Shown here in pieces: positions 24,150 to 33,042 of a stretch of DNA of 33,125 bases; positions within the stretch are counted from its first letter, which is position 1, and each line of letters opens with the position of its first letter. The translations under genes and the position numbers were made by a program. Under the pieces are notes generated by a model. It was not told where the DNA came from. It searched no databases and saw nothing but the letters and a program-made list of their open reading frames with translations. The stretch is from positions 1 through 33,125 of the forward strand of contig JAAYQP010000256.1 of assembly GCA_012519195.1 (NCBI GenBank). The letters are read 5' to 3'. The stretch is from Clostridiales bacterium. GTDB lineage: Bacteria; Bacillota; Clostridia; Lachnospirales; Lachnospiraceae.

Positions 24150-25915
24150 ATGCAATTAGAGACGACGAACATATGCAATCCGTCAGTAAAAAAGCTACAT
24201 TAACCAGGTTATTTCGATACCTACTTGCTTATAAAGGCCCGATCGTAAGTGTAATTATTATCATGTTGCTCACCGTAGCCATATCCATCATCAATCCCCT
24301 AATTTTAGAACGGGCAGTTGATGTTCATATCGCTAATAACGACTTTGAACGGCTTTTAAAACTAGGTATGTTTGCCGTATCCATTAATATAATATTTGTT
24401 ATATTGGTAAAGCTACGAATGTATCTTATGGCTAAAATTTCAAATCACGTACTATTGACAATCCGACAAGAACTTTACTCCCATATCCAAAAGCTTAGCT
24501 TTAACTTTTTTGATAGCCGGCCTACAGGTAAAATATTAGCTAGGATTATCGGTGATGTAAACTCATTGAAAGATGTTTTATCAAACAGTGTTACAACCTT
24601 GATCCCTGACTTTGTAACAATCCTTGCTGTTGTTACGATTATGATCGCTAAGAATTGGCGCCTTGCTATGGCCTCTTTAATCAGTCTTCCCATAATGGCT
24701 TTAGGTATGTGGTATATCGAGACCAGATCTCATCGTAGGTGGCAAATTCACAGGAAGAAAAGTTCTAATCTAAATGCTTTTATCCATGAGGATCTCTCTG
24801 GAATGCGAATTATACAGAGTTTTACGGCCGAAGATGAAACTGAGGAAGATTTTGATCAGTTATTAAAAGAACATAGAGACTCCTTTATGCATGCTGTAAT
24901 ATTAAATGATGCCTTCGGCTCCGTCATTGATATCAGCTGGGGTATCGGTATTATCTGTATGTATTATACCGCTATTAAAATTCTACGAATCGGTTCAGAC
25001 AATGTTGGTACCCTGATTGCCTTTGCAACCTATATCTCTATGTTTTGGCGTCCCATTATGAACTTAAGTAATTTCTATAATCAATTGATTACCAATATCT
25101 CTGGTGCAGAAAGAATCTTTGATATTATGGATACAAAACCAGATATCACAGACTCTGAAACAGTTATTGAGTTACCAGAAATTAAAGGAGAGGTTGTCTT
25201 TGATCATGTGTCCTTTTCTTATGATGAGGATACGAAGGTTCTAAATGATGTCAGCTTTCGTATTAATGCTGGAGAGACCATTGCATTGGTTGGGCCAACG
25301 GGAGCTGGCAAAACAACCATTGTAAACCTAATTAGCCGATTTTATGATATTCAAGAAGGAACTATAACCATTGATGGTTATGATGTTAAGGATGTTTCTA
25401 TTGAAAGCCTTAGAAAACAGATGGGTATTATGACCCAAGATAATTTTCTTTTCTCCGGGACAATCAAAGATAATATCCGCTATGGGAAATTAGACGCAAC
25501 GGATGAAGAAATTATCGCAGCCGCGAAAGCTGTAAATGCCCATGATTTTATCATGAAAATGGAAAAAGGTTATGATACCGAGTTGAAGGAACGGGGGGCA
25601 GGTCTTTCCATAGGGCAAAGACAACTTCTGGCCTTTGCACGAACTATGGTTTCCATGCCAAAAATATTAATTCTTGATGAAGCTACTTCTAGTATCGATA
25701 CCCATACTGAACTTTTGGTTCAACAGGGTATAGAAGCATTACTAAAAGGAAGAACCTCCTTCGTTATTGCACATCGGTTATCTACCATTCGTAAAGCTGA
25801 CCGAATTTTTGTTATTGATGATGGTAAGATTAAAGAGGAGGGTAGCTCCGATGAGTTACTAGCCAAAAAAGGTCTGTATTATAATCTTTACATGGCACAG
25901 TTTAAAAACCTTTAA
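24140..25915 (+). CDS. ABC exporter half-transporter, catalytically competent partner
   Basis: A 591-residue half-transporter, partner of the preceding gene. Six transmembrane helices span about residues 30-330. The ATPase domain has Walker A GPTGAGKTT at 385-393, Q-loop MTQDNF, Walker B ILILDE at 509-514 with catalytic E514, and IAHRLS later. Its signature is LSIGQ (489-493) instead of LSGGQ. So its intact Walker A/B and glutamate pair with the LSGGQ of the first subunit to make the active ATP site, while its altered signature faces D495 of the first subunit in the degenerate site. This matches BmrCD/LmrCD-type drug exporters; the substrate is unknown. AGGAGG is seven bases ahead of the ATG, within the end of the upstream gene. 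Confidence 0.92.
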   Translation: MSVNAIRDDEHMQSVSKKATLTRLFRYLLAYKGPIVSVIIIMLLTVAISIINPLILERAVDVHIANNDFERLLKLGMFAVSINIIFVILVKLRMYLMAKISNHVLLTIRQELYSHIQKLSFNFFDSRPTGKILARIIGDVNSLKDVLSNSVTTLIPDFVTILAVVTIMIAKNWRLAMASLISLPIMALGMWYIETRSHRRWQIHRKKSSNLNAFIHEDLSGMRIIQSFTAEDETEEDFDQLLKEHRDSFMHAVILNDAFGSVIDISWGIGIICMYYTAIKILRIGSDNVGTLIAFATYISMFWRPIMNLSNFYNQLITNISGAERIFDIMDTKPDITDSETVIELPEIKGEVVFDHVSFSYDEDTKVLNDVSFRINAGETIALVGPTGAGKTTIVNLISRFYDIQEGTITIDGYDVKDVSIESLRKQMGIMTQDNFLFSGTIKDNIRYGKLDATDEEIIAAAKAVNAHDFIMKMEKGYDTELKERGAGLSIGQRQLLAFARTMVSMPKILILDEATSSIDTHTELLVQQGIEALLKGRTSFVIAHRLSTIRKADRIFVIDDGKIKEEGSSDELLAKKGLYYNLYMAQFKNL

Positions 25916-25986
25916 TCTTTTCAATCATTGGCTTTCGAATTGTTTCCATAATTTATCAAATTTATCGAATTCTAAAGTATTTTAAA

Positions 25987-26023
25987 AGGCTGTAGCAGAT
26001 ATTTTAATTTCCTGCTACAGCCT
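25987..26023. terminator. Bidirectional terminator between the ABC operon and the two-component operon
   Basis: AGGCTGTAGCAG (25987-25998) and CTGCTACAGCCT (26012-26023) are perfect 12-bp arms with a 13-base loop, preceded by AAAA and followed by AACTTTTATTTAT. Confidence 0.85.
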
Positions 26024-26065
26024 AACTTTTATTTATAATACTAAAGTAAGCACTTGGATCTTATC

Positions 26066-27499
26066 TTAAAAACGTCGGTCCGATAAGGTAATGATAAAAC
26101 TGGTTCCCTTGGTAAACTGAGATCGAACTTTAATCTTACCTGTATGTGCCATAATAATTAATTTTGCTAAGGATAGCCCTAATCCATGTCCAGATATATT
26201 TTGATTCCTTACATTGTCCGACCGGTAAAACCGATCGAAGATATGTTCCATATCCTTTCTTGTCATTCCGATTCCTGTATCCTGCACAGTAATCACGCAA
26301 TCATCATCGATATTTTGACAAAGGATAGTAATCTTATCCCCGTCCTTTGAATATTTCACTGCATTATCTATAAAAATACGAATTGCCTGTTTTAGAGATT
26401 GCTTATCCCCATAGACAATAACATTCTCAAGGATTGGACTTTCAATTACCCTGTTTTCCACTACCAATCTGGTCTCTTTTATCATGTCTTCTACAACAGG
26501 TCGCATATTAAATCTTTTCTTTTTTAGTTTTAAAGTTTTCTTATCATGCCTAGACAAGAAAAGCAACTTCTCAACCAGATCCTGCATAGATCTTGCTTCA
26601 TTTTGAATTGCTTCAATAGATTCTTTCAATACTTCTTCATTGGTAGTTCCCCATCGAGAAAGTAAATTTATATAGCCCTGTATCACTGCAATCGGAGTTC
26701 GGAGTTCATGAGATGCATCGGATACAAACTGTTTCTGACTCTCATAGGAGGTTTCGATCCGATCTAACATGGCGTTTATAACTGTAGCCAGATCCTTAAG
26801 CTCATTCTTGGTACCCTCCAAATTTAAACGTTCGCTGTGTAGGTTATTTGCCGTAAGTCGATTTGCCGTTGCAGACATGATACGAAGAGGCTCGAAGAGT
26901 TTTTCATCGTTTCTTTTTCCCTTATAAATGATCATAACCACTAGAACCAGATAAAGGATAATCATCTTCCAAAGAAGAGAAAAAAAGTTTTGGTACCGAC
27001 TAGTCATATCATATTGGAATTCAGCCTGATAATTAATATGATTGACCGTAAACTCCTTTATTTCATTAATAACCAATTTATTATTTTCACTATCTTTATC
27101 ATAGTGGATTCCATGATAAAATGCGTTTTCAGAGGAAGGTAGATATGCAATATCATTATATACTTCCTCTTTGCTATCTAAATTTATTATTTTAAGGGAA
27201 AGTCCCTGTATATAATAAGGGTTTACCAAATAAGAACTATCTTCCTCAAATGTCTCAATAATTTTAGAGGCCATATCATCATAATTTTCCTTCTCTGTAT
27301 AAATATAAATAAGAAAGAAAACAATCATAAAAATAATACCATGGGTAATTAATAATTTGAGGTAGTTTAACGATATTCGAAATACAATAGAAAGACGAAA
27401 ATTGCTTAACCACTGTTCTTTCTTTTCTCGAATTGGGAGGATAATTTTAACAAGAATATTTCTGATGCCTTCAATAAGTTTCTTTTTCATAAGTTCCAC
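26066..27499 (-). CDS. Sensor histidine kinase of a two-component system
   Basis: A membrane sensor of about 477 residues. Numbered from GTG 27499, there are two transmembrane helices at about 48-68 and 172-192, an extracellular sensor of about 100 residues, a HAMP-like linker, then HisKA with SDASHELRTPIAVIQGY (phosphorylated H264), and an ATPase core with the N-box IDNAVKYS, DTGIGM and GHGLGL. The signal sensed is not evident. The start is GTG because GGGAGG lies five to six bases before it; the ATG at 27490 and the ATG at 27544 lack good sites. It lies after its response regulator on the same strand with a gap of about 110 bases, and is convergent with the ABC exporter, which it might control, though that is only a guess from position. 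Confidence 0.93.
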   Translation of the reverse strand: MELMKKKLIEGIRNILVKIILPIREKKEQWLSNFRLSIVFRISLNYLKLLITHGIIFMIVFFLIYIYTEKENYDDMASKIIETFEEDSSYLVNPYYIQGLSLKIINLDSKEEVYNDIAYLPSSENAFYHGIHYDKDSENNKLVINEIKEFTVNHINYQAEFQYDMTSRYQNFFSLLWKMIILYLVLVVMIIYKGKRNDEKLFEPLRIMSATANRLTANNLHSERLNLEGTKNELKDLATVINAMLDRIETSYESQKQFVSDASHELRTPIAVIQGYINLLSRWGTTNEEVLKESIEAIQNEARSMQDLVEKLLFLSRHDKKTLKLKKKRFNMRPVVEDMIKETRLVVENRVIESPILENVIVYGDKQSLKQAIRIFIDNAVKYSKDGDKITILCQNIDDDCVITVQDTGIGMTRKDMEHIFDRFYRSDNVRNQNISGHGLGLSLAKLIIMAHTGKIKVRSQFTKGTSFIITLSDRRF

Positions 27500-27612
27500 T
27501 GTTTCCTCCCTTCTAGATACTAAAGTACATATTCTATGTTTCATCTTAATTTAGGATTCGTGAATTAGTTTGCCATTCGTCTTGTTGATACCTAAGCCCC
27601 TTCTAATTTCGG

Positions 27613-28290
27613 CTAATCTTTTATTATATATCCTACGCCTCGAACTGTAGTAATTAAATGGATATTATATTTATCATCGATTTTCTGCCTTAAATACCTG
27701 ATATAAACATCTACCACATTCGTATCACCGAGATATTCGTAATCCCACACATTGTTTAAAAGCTGTTCCCTGGTTAGAACAATATTCTTATTTCTCATCA
27801 TATATTCCAGTAGCTCATATTCCTTCTTTGTGAGGGTTAGTTCATTATTTCCATAATAGGCGCTATGGCTGGTTAGGTTTAGTTTCAAATCTCCAATTTG
27901 TAAGATATCTATCTTCGCCTCCGTCATTTGCTTTTTCCGATTTAATGCAACTCGGATTCTAGCTAATAACTCTTCGATGGCAAATGGCTTAGTCATATAG
28001 TCATCTGCTCCCATATCAAGGCCTGCTACTTTATCCATTACATCATCCTTTGCCGTTAACATGATAATAGGCACTCTGGATTCCATGCGGATTCTACGAC
28101 ATACTTCAATTCCACTGAGTCCTGGAAGCATAATATCTAGTATGATCAAATCAATATCTTTCTGTAAAGCATTTTGTAAGCCAGATCTGCCATCCCCTGA
28201 GATCATTACCTCATATCCTTCATGTTTTAATTCCAACTCTAGAAATCTAGCTATTTTCGCTTCATCTTCTATAATTAATATCTTTGCCAT
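27613..28290 (-). CDS. OmpR-family response regulator
   Basis: A 225-residue regulator. Receiver domain 1-120, with acidic pocket IEDE (residues 7-10), phosphorylated D52 in LIILDIMLPG, MLTAKD and the conserved lysine in YMTKPF. DNA-binding winged helix at about 130-225, with ELTLTKKEYELLEYMM, LTREQLLNNVW, VVDVYIRYLRQKID and TVRGVGYII. It is activated by the downstream sensor kinase and probably regulates its own transcription. An AAAGGAGG site precedes the ATG. It is first in the two-gene operon, with the promoter at 28324-28352. Confidence 0.95.
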   Translation of the reverse strand: MAKILIIEDEAKIARFLELELKHEGYEVMISGDGRSGLQNALQKDIDLIILDIMLPGLSGIEVCRRIRMESRVPIIMLTAKDDVMDKVAGLDMGADDYMTKPFAIEELLARIRVALNRKKQMTEAKIDILQIGDLKLNLTSHSAYYGNNELTLTKKEYELLEYMMRNKNIVLTREQLLNNVWDYEYLGDTNVVDVYIRYLRQKIDDKYNIHLITTVRGVGYIIKD

Positions 28291-28323
28291 CTCTAAAACC
28301 TCCTTTACACGGTATCCCTTACC

Positions 28324-28352
28324 ATTGTATCGATAACTCTTAATATTTTCAA
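28324..28352 (-). promoter_or_regulatory. Promoter of the two-component operon
   Basis: On the minus strand TTGAAA (28347-28352), 17 bases, TACAAT (28324-28329). Start near 28317 leaves a leader of about 27 bases before the ATG at 28290. Confidence 0.65.
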
Positions 28353-28387
28353 TATATCCAGGATTAAATTTCTATTAGAAATTGTAC

Positions 28388-28410
28388 TGGTAACCAAGAA
28401 TACCTGGTAT
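28388..28410. promoter_or_regulatory. Twin GGTA/TACC palindromes upstream of the two-component promoter
   Basis: TGGTAACCA (28388-28396) and ATACCTGGTAT (28400-28410) are adjacent odd-centred palindromes 36-58 bp upstream of the -35 box, and a related GGTA...TACC lies at 28303-28315 in the leader. They may be operator sites for the response regulator itself. Confidence 0.35.
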
Positions 28411-28466
28411 CACCTCACTTTGCCTTTGCGTAAACAAGATGAATTTGTAAGTCATTTACTTGTTAT

Positions 28467-28527
28467 AAAAAAGAAATCCTATAAAGTTTCAACATCTAGT
28501 GCTAAAACTTTATAGGATTTCTTTTTT
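28467..28527. terminator. Strong terminator after transketolase
   Basis: A perfect 23-bp stem (28467-28489 with 28505-28527; arms contain GAAATCCTATAAAGTTT and its complement) and a 15-base loop, with six A at one end and six T at the other. It can end transcripts on either strand; it most plausibly ends the tkt transcript. Between it and tkt lies a near-perfect palindrome around AGATCT (28555-28581). Confidence 0.88.
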
Positions 28528-28612
28528 ACATATTAATTACAGTAAAGTTATATTGGTATCACTTAGATCTAAGGTGATATCAAATAACTCTTTTTATGAA
28601 GATAAGCTTAAA

Positions 28613-30595
28613 TTATAAGACGCTTTTAACTGCATTAACAACATTTTCTGTAGTAAATCCAAATTTCTTAAATAGTATTCCTGCTGGTGCAGATGCTCCA
28701 AAGCCCTTCATTGTTACCGTAGTACCATCAAGGCCTACATATTTACCCCAACCAAAGTCCGTTGCTGCTTCTACAGCAACTCTTGCTCTTACCTTCTTAG
28801 GAAGAATACTTTCTTTATACTCCTCAGGCTGAGCTTCAAATAAATCCATGGATGGCATACTAATAACTCTTACATCAATTCCTTCCTTCTCAAGTTCTGC
28901 TTGGGCATGAATTCCCAATTCAACTTCAGAACCACTGGCAAGAATAATTGCATCTGGAGTTTCTTTCTTGGAATCAGAAATTATATATCCACCCTTTAAA
29001 GCTTCCTTAGAAGAACCAGAAAGTTGAGGAAGATTTTGTCTTGTTAAAACAAGAGCGGTAGGTGTCTTTGTAGATGTTATAGCATAGTACCAGCCTGCAG
29101 CACATTCGGTTGCATCTGCTGGACGAAATACGGTAAAGTTAGGCATAGCACGGAGCATTGCAAGTTGCTCAATTGGCTCATGGGTTGGTCCGTCTTCACC
29201 AACACCGATACTATCATGAGTAAGTACATAGGTTAATGGAACTCCCATTAGGGCAGAAAGTCTTGCCATAGGCTTAACATAATCACTAAATACAAAGAAA
29301 GTTGCAACATAAGCCCTTAGGCCGCCATGAAGCATTAAGCCATTTCCTATTCCTGCCATCGCTAGCTCTCTAACACCAAAATGGAGATTACGTCCAGCGT
29401 AATCATTCTTTGAAAAGTCTCCCATATCTGTCATATAGGTTTTTGTTGATGGAGCTAAGTCTGCAGAACCACCTATGAGATTTGGTAAGTGGTTTTTAAT
29501 TTTATTAATCATTTTACCAGATAGATTTCTTGTGGCATCCGCCTTGTCCTCAAATGCCCAAAAGTCTTCGTCATCAAAAAGATCCTTCGCAACATTCTCA
29601 TCATGGTATTTATCCCAAAGAGCTTTCATATCCGGATATTCTTTACTATATTTATCAAATAGGGCATTCCAATTCGCTTCATCCTTAGCAAGTTCTTTGG
29701 CCAGCTTATTATAGTTATCATAAACTTCTTCCGGAACATAGAATGCATCTTGGCTTGGCCAACCTAATCTTTCCTTCATAGCTCTTATATTATCAGCTCC
29801 AAGAGGTTCACCATGGGCACTAGCAAGGCCTTCCTTAGGGCTACCATAACCTATCTTGGTTTTTATCGTAATCATAGATGGTCTTGATAAATCTGCTTTT
29901 GCTTCTTCAATAGCGGCACCAATCTCTTCCAGATTATTACCATCTTCCACGACTAAGGTTTGGAACCCAAAGGCTTCAAAGCGTTTCTTAACATCCTCAG
30001 TAAAGGCAATATCCGTATCACCTTCAATTGAAATTTTATTTGAATCATATAGAACTATTAATTTACCTAAACCTAAGGTTCCTGCTAGGGACATAGCTTC
30101 AGAGGTGATACCTTCCATCATACAGCCGTCTCCACCAAGCACATAGGTATAATGGTCAACAATTGGATATCCCTCTTTATTAAACTTTGCTGCAAGATGA
30201 GCTTCCGCCATCGCCATACCAACGGCCATCGCCATTCCAGCTCCAAGAGGTCCTGTAGTAGCTTCCACTCCCACCGTATGACCATATTCCGGATGTCCAG
30301 GTGTTAAGGAATCTTCCTGACGAAATTGTGATAAATCCTCAATTGTTAATCCATAGCCAAATAAATGTAATAGGGAATATAATAACATGGATCCATGGCC
30401 ACCGGATAATATAAACCTGTCTCTATTTGGCCATTTAGGATTTGCAGGATTATGTTTCATATGTTTTGCCCAAAGCTCGTAAGCCATAGGCGCTGCCCCA
30501 AGTGGTAATCCCGGATGACCGGAGTTTGCTTTTTGAACACCGTCAGCGGATAAAACTCTTATGGCATTCACTGACATATTGTCGATATTGCTCAT
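28613..30595 (-). CDS. tkt: Transketolase
   Basis: A 660-residue cytoplasmic enzyme of the non-oxidative pentose phosphate pathway, moving a two-carbon unit between ketoses and aldoses with thiamine diphosphate. N-terminal signature ANSGHPGLPLGAAPMAYELW, GGHGSMLLYSLLHL, the cofactor motif GGDGCMMEGITSEA near 152-165 continuing to DSNKISIEGD, then the pyrimidine domain with FGVRELAMAGI and THDSIGVGEDGPTHEP, and a C-terminal domain ending FGFTTENVVNAVKSVL. The length is normal for a complete, single-chain transketolase. AAGGAGGAA precedes the ATG. It follows the kinase gene by 170 bases with no clear terminator between. A palindrome ATAACATGTTAT sits upstream near 30627-30638. Confidence 0.97.
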   Translation of the reverse strand: MSNIDNMSVNAIRVLSADGVQKANSGHPGLPLGAAPMAYELWAKHMKHNPANPKWPNRDRFILSGGHGSMLLYSLLHLFGYGLTIEDLSQFRQEDSLTPGHPEYGHTVGVEATTGPLGAGMAMAVGMAMAEAHLAAKFNKEGYPIVDHYTYVLGGDGCMMEGITSEAMSLAGTLGLGKLIVLYDSNKISIEGDTDIAFTEDVKKRFEAFGFQTLVVEDGNNLEEIGAAIEEAKADLSRPSMITIKTKIGYGSPKEGLASAHGEPLGADNIRAMKERLGWPSQDAFYVPEEVYDNYNKLAKELAKDEANWNALFDKYSKEYPDMKALWDKYHDENVAKDLFDDEDFWAFEDKADATRNLSGKMINKIKNHLPNLIGGSADLAPSTKTYMTDMGDFSKNDYAGRNLHFGVRELAMAGIGNGLMLHGGLRAYVATFFVFSDYVKPMARLSALMGVPLTYVLTHDSIGVGEDGPTHEPIEQLAMLRAMPNFTVFRPADATECAAGWYYAITSTKTPTALVLTRQNLPQLSGSSKEALKGGYIISDSKKETPDAIILASGSEVELGIHAQAELEKEGIDVRVISMPSMDLFEAQPEEYKESILPKKVRARVAVEAATDFGWGKYVGLDGTTVTMKGFGASAPAGILFKKFGFTTENVVNAVKSVL

Positions 30596-30768
30596 TTTTG
30601 TTCCTCCTTAATCGTATATATATGAATAACATGTTATAATAACCTAATTAATATTTACTATTGTTACTCGTACATTTCTAAATATACAATAATTTATACT
30701 GTTCTGCAATCGTAATATTTAAACCTTTGCTTTAACATAAAGAAAAATATATCCCTGATCTTACTGCC

Positions 30769-31272
30769 TCAATCAGAGACAAAATTATGGATCATTTTAT
30801 CATATTCACTTGGTAAAGGCTCTTCAAATTTTGCATCCAATCGAATTCTTAGTTCCTGGTTAATAATATATGATCTACTTGATTCTTCGCTTCTTTTCTT
30901 TAAGAGCAACTTATTTCTGTTTTCCAATTGTTTAAGTCTAATATCCTCAGGTACTTTAATATAATGTAATTCCATTGGAATGCCTGCCCTACGAAAATAA
31001 TCCTTTGCTATGTCTCGTTCTTTTTTTGTCCAATAACCAAAATCAATTATAACATACATGCCGGATGATATGATCTGTTCAGCCAATTGATAGAAGTACC
31101 GTTCACATCTAAGTGCGATATCATCATGACGACCACCTAGACATTCATCCGATAATTGCAACATTAGATCATCTACCGACAATATAATGGCATTGGTTTT
31201 TTTTCTTAACTGCTCAGCATAAAAAGTTTTCCCACTGGCGATCTTCCCGCATAATATAATAACCTTTGCCAT
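30769..31272 (-). CDS. Small P-loop kinase (AAA_33/zeta-type fold)
   Basis: A 167-residue cytoplasmic protein with Walker A GKIASGKT at residues 9-16 and a kinase-like arrangement: strand AIILSVDDLMLQL, CERYFYQL, VIIDFGYWTKKERD, and ELHYIKVPEDIRLKQLENRN. This resembles zeta/Tmk-like small kinases of the AAA_33 type, which phosphorylate small molecules. The substrate is unknown. The start is ATG 31272, because GGAGG lies five bases ahead; the upstream in-frame TTG (31296) overlaps that site. It follows the ECF S component by 25 bases, so both are one operon and the kinase may phosphorylate the imported compound. That is inference. Confidence 0.75.
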   Translation of the reverse strand: MAKVIILCGKIASGKTFYAEQLRKKTNAIILSVDDLMLQLSDECLGGRHDDIALRCERYFYQLAEQIISSGMYVIIDFGYWTKKERDIAKDYFRRAGIPMELHYIKVPEDIRLKQLENRNKLLLKKRSEESSRSYIINQELRIRLDAKFEEPLPSEYDKMIHNFVSD

Positions 31273-31297
31273 AAGGACCTCCTTGTTTCTTAACAAC

Positions 31298-31855
31298 CTA
31301 GCGCTTATTTGTAGATTTATCTAATGCAAAAACGATTATTGGTATAAGGATAAGTTGTAAAAGAATCCCTGGGATTCCTGATATAGTAGCAGCAATAATG
31401 GAGACCGGCTTTGGTACCTCTAATCCAAATAATTCTCCGGCGGTCAAAAGTGCTAAGCTATAAACAATTCTGCCTACCAACATTGATAAAATCAGGCTGA
31501 TATGTAACTTTAGATTTTTTCCTAATACCGTAATTTTAGATAATAGATACATTTCCATAAATAATCCGGAAAAGAAACCATATGCCCCTAATTCAAAGGC
31601 CATAATAATATTCATTGGAAACATTGGCATTCCAAATAGGGAATTGAGTAAGGGGGTTAAGAAACCAATCCATAATCCATAGTACTTTCCTAAGAATAGT
31701 CCAGCTATAAAAACCCCTAAATGCATTGGTAAGAACATCTGGCCTAATGCAGGCTGTCCCATCATATGGAATACCTTAGGTAGAAGGATTCCAATTGCAA
31801 GTAAAAGTCCACCAATTGATAATTTTTGTACATAATTTTTATCATTTTGCTTCAT
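31298..31855 (-). CDS. ECF transporter S component (substrate-binding membrane protein)
   Basis: A 185-residue integral membrane protein with about six helices. The stretch LPMHLGVFIAGLFLGKYYGLWIGFLTPLL followed by FPMNIIMAFELGAYGFFSGLF is the pattern of S components of energy-coupling-factor importers, which bind a vitamin or precursor and share EcfA/EcfT encoded elsewhere. The bound vitamin cannot be read from the sequence. AGGATAACCAAG precedes the ATG. Its own promoter lies upstream, with a palindrome between the -35 and -10 boxes. Downstream is a small kinase in the same operon; upstream is a sirtuin. Confidence 0.82.
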   Translation of the reverse strand: MKQNDKNYVQKLSIGGLLLAIGILLPKVFHMMGQPALGQMFLPMHLGVFIAGLFLGKYYGLWIGFLTPLLNSLFGMPMFPMNIIMAFELGAYGFFSGLFMEMYLLSKITVLGKNLKLHISLILSMLVGRIVYSLALLTAGELFGLEVPKPVSIIAATISGIPGILLQLILIPIIVFALDKSTNKR

Positions 31856-31959
31856 CTTGGTTATCCTCGCTTATTTTTATTTATTGTATTTTATAAATTC
31901 AAATTCTTTAAAACTGATTATGATTCGTAATAATATTTTTAGATATCATTACCATTGCT

Positions 31960-31989
31960 ATATTACACTATTACTATAGTGCTTGTCAA
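31960..31989 (-). promoter_or_regulatory. Promoter of the ECF-kinase operon with palindrome in the spacer
   Basis: On the minus strand TTGACA (31984-31989), 18 bases, TAATAT (31960-31965). The spacer is almost completely filled by CACTAT-TACT-ATAGTG (31966-31981), a perfect 6-bp inverted repeat, an ideal place for a repressor. I do not recognise the motif. Confidence 0.6.
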
Positions 31990-32009
31990 AGCTATGCTGT
32001 AGATTATTT

Positions 32010-32729
32010 CTATAGTTTTGAAAAAATATCACCTAAGCCTGCCTGTATAAAAAGATCTACTTCTTTATCATATGGAGTAACGGTTTTATTAATAAGTACC
32101 ATTTTAGACCCATGGTAATACTGTATTAGGCCGGCTGCCGGATATACTAAAAGAGATGTCCCTCCAATTAGTAATATTTCTGCATGGGTTATTAATTTTA
32201 TCGCTTCTCTTAAAATATTACTATCTAAGCCTTCCTCATAAAGTACAACATCTGGCTTTATGATTCCACCACAATTACAACGGGGAATCCCTTCCTGTTG
32301 CATGATATAGGATAGATCATAGAAACTGCCACATTTCATACAGTAATTTCGATGGATTGATCCATGGAGCTCCAATACATTAGAACTACCTGCCATCTGA
32401 TGTAAACCATCGATATTCTGTGTAATTACTCCTTTTATCTTTCCTTCCTTCTCCAATTGGGCTAATTTCATATGTGTAATATTGGGTTTTGCATCTGTGT
32501 ATATCATTTTATCCCTGTAGAATTTATAAAACTGCCCTGTCTTCTTCATAAAAAAAGTGTGACTAATAATCGTTTCCGGAGGATACTTGTATTTCATGTT
32601 ATATAAGCCGTCCACACTACGAAAGTCCGGTATTCCACTCTCTGTAGACACTCCAGCACCGCCAAAAAATACAATATTATTACTCTCTGAGATCCATTTC
32701 TTTAAGGTTGTAACCGCTTCTGCTAACAC
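32010..32729 (-). CDS. cobB: SIR2-family NAD-dependent protein deacylase
   Basis: A 239-residue cytoplasmic sirtuin that removes acyl groups from lysine using NAD, producing nicotinamide and O-acyl-ADP-ribose. Motifs: FGGAGVSTESGIPDFRS (residues 22-38), TQNIDGLH (103-110), catalytic H122 in LELHGS, NAD site GGTSLLVYPAAGLI, and a zinc site with C130, C133, C151 and C153. The second cysteine pair is C-x-C rather than C-x2-C. The start is GTG 32729, with AGGGGTG 10 bases upstream. It is transcribed alone from its own promoter, with another promoter downstream for the ECF gene. Confidence 0.94.
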   Translation of the reverse strand: MLAEAVTTLKKWISESNNIVFFGGAGVSTESGIPDFRSVDGLYNMKYKYPPETIISHTFFMKKTGQFYKFYRDKMIYTDAKPNITHMKLAQLEKEGKIKGVITQNIDGLHQMAGSSNVLELHGSIHRNYCMKCGSFYDLSYIMQQEGIPRCNCGGIIKPDVVLYEEGLDSNILREAIKLITHAEILLIGGTSLLVYPAAGLIQYYHGSKMVLINKTVTPYDKEVDLFIQAGLGDIFSKL

Positions 32730-32842
32730 AGTTTGATAACACCCCTATTAGATTATAAAGAAACTTAGACTACCTACCTTACTACTTCATTGAGATTTGA
32801 TAAAATCCTTCTATTAACTTGTTGTACTTTATTTGTATACTT

Positions 32843-32872
32843 ATTATACTAATATTGCTATAGCTAAGTCAA
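32843..32872 (-). promoter_or_regulatory. Promoter of the sirtuin gene
   Basis: On the minus strand TTGACT (32867-32872), 18 bases, TATAAT (32843-32848). Transcript start near 32837 gives a leader of about 108 bases. The rest of the gene-free stretch 32873-33018 shows nothing I can support. Confidence 0.65.
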
Positions 32873-33018
32873 TTACATCAATATAAAATACATTTAGCTA
32901 AAACGCCCTTTACTTACACGAAAACCGAAAATACTCACATAGCGTATTTCTCCGATGCTGCTTACCGACATTAATCTCTTGGGTACACTTTTACTTATGC
33001 TTTCGGATAAATAAAAAA

Positions 33019-33034
33019 GACCTCTTATGAGGTC
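33019..33034 (-). terminator. Terminator after tRNA-Lys
   Basis: GACCTC (33019-33024), loop TTAT, GAGGTC (33029-33034). On the minus strand the stem is followed by six T, the standard layout for ending the tRNA transcript. Confidence 0.8.
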
Positions 33035-33042
33035 ATCTTTAG

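Noticed and set aside
24140-25915. Loss of function in the second ABC subunit because of LSIGQ
   Set aside because: The altered signature matches the known asymmetric heterodimer scheme, where it faces the degenerate site, so it is normal for this class.
28555-28581. Terminator at the palindrome around AGATCT
   Set aside because: The near-perfect palindrome has no T run on either side; the 23-bp hairpin at 28467-28527 is the better terminator.
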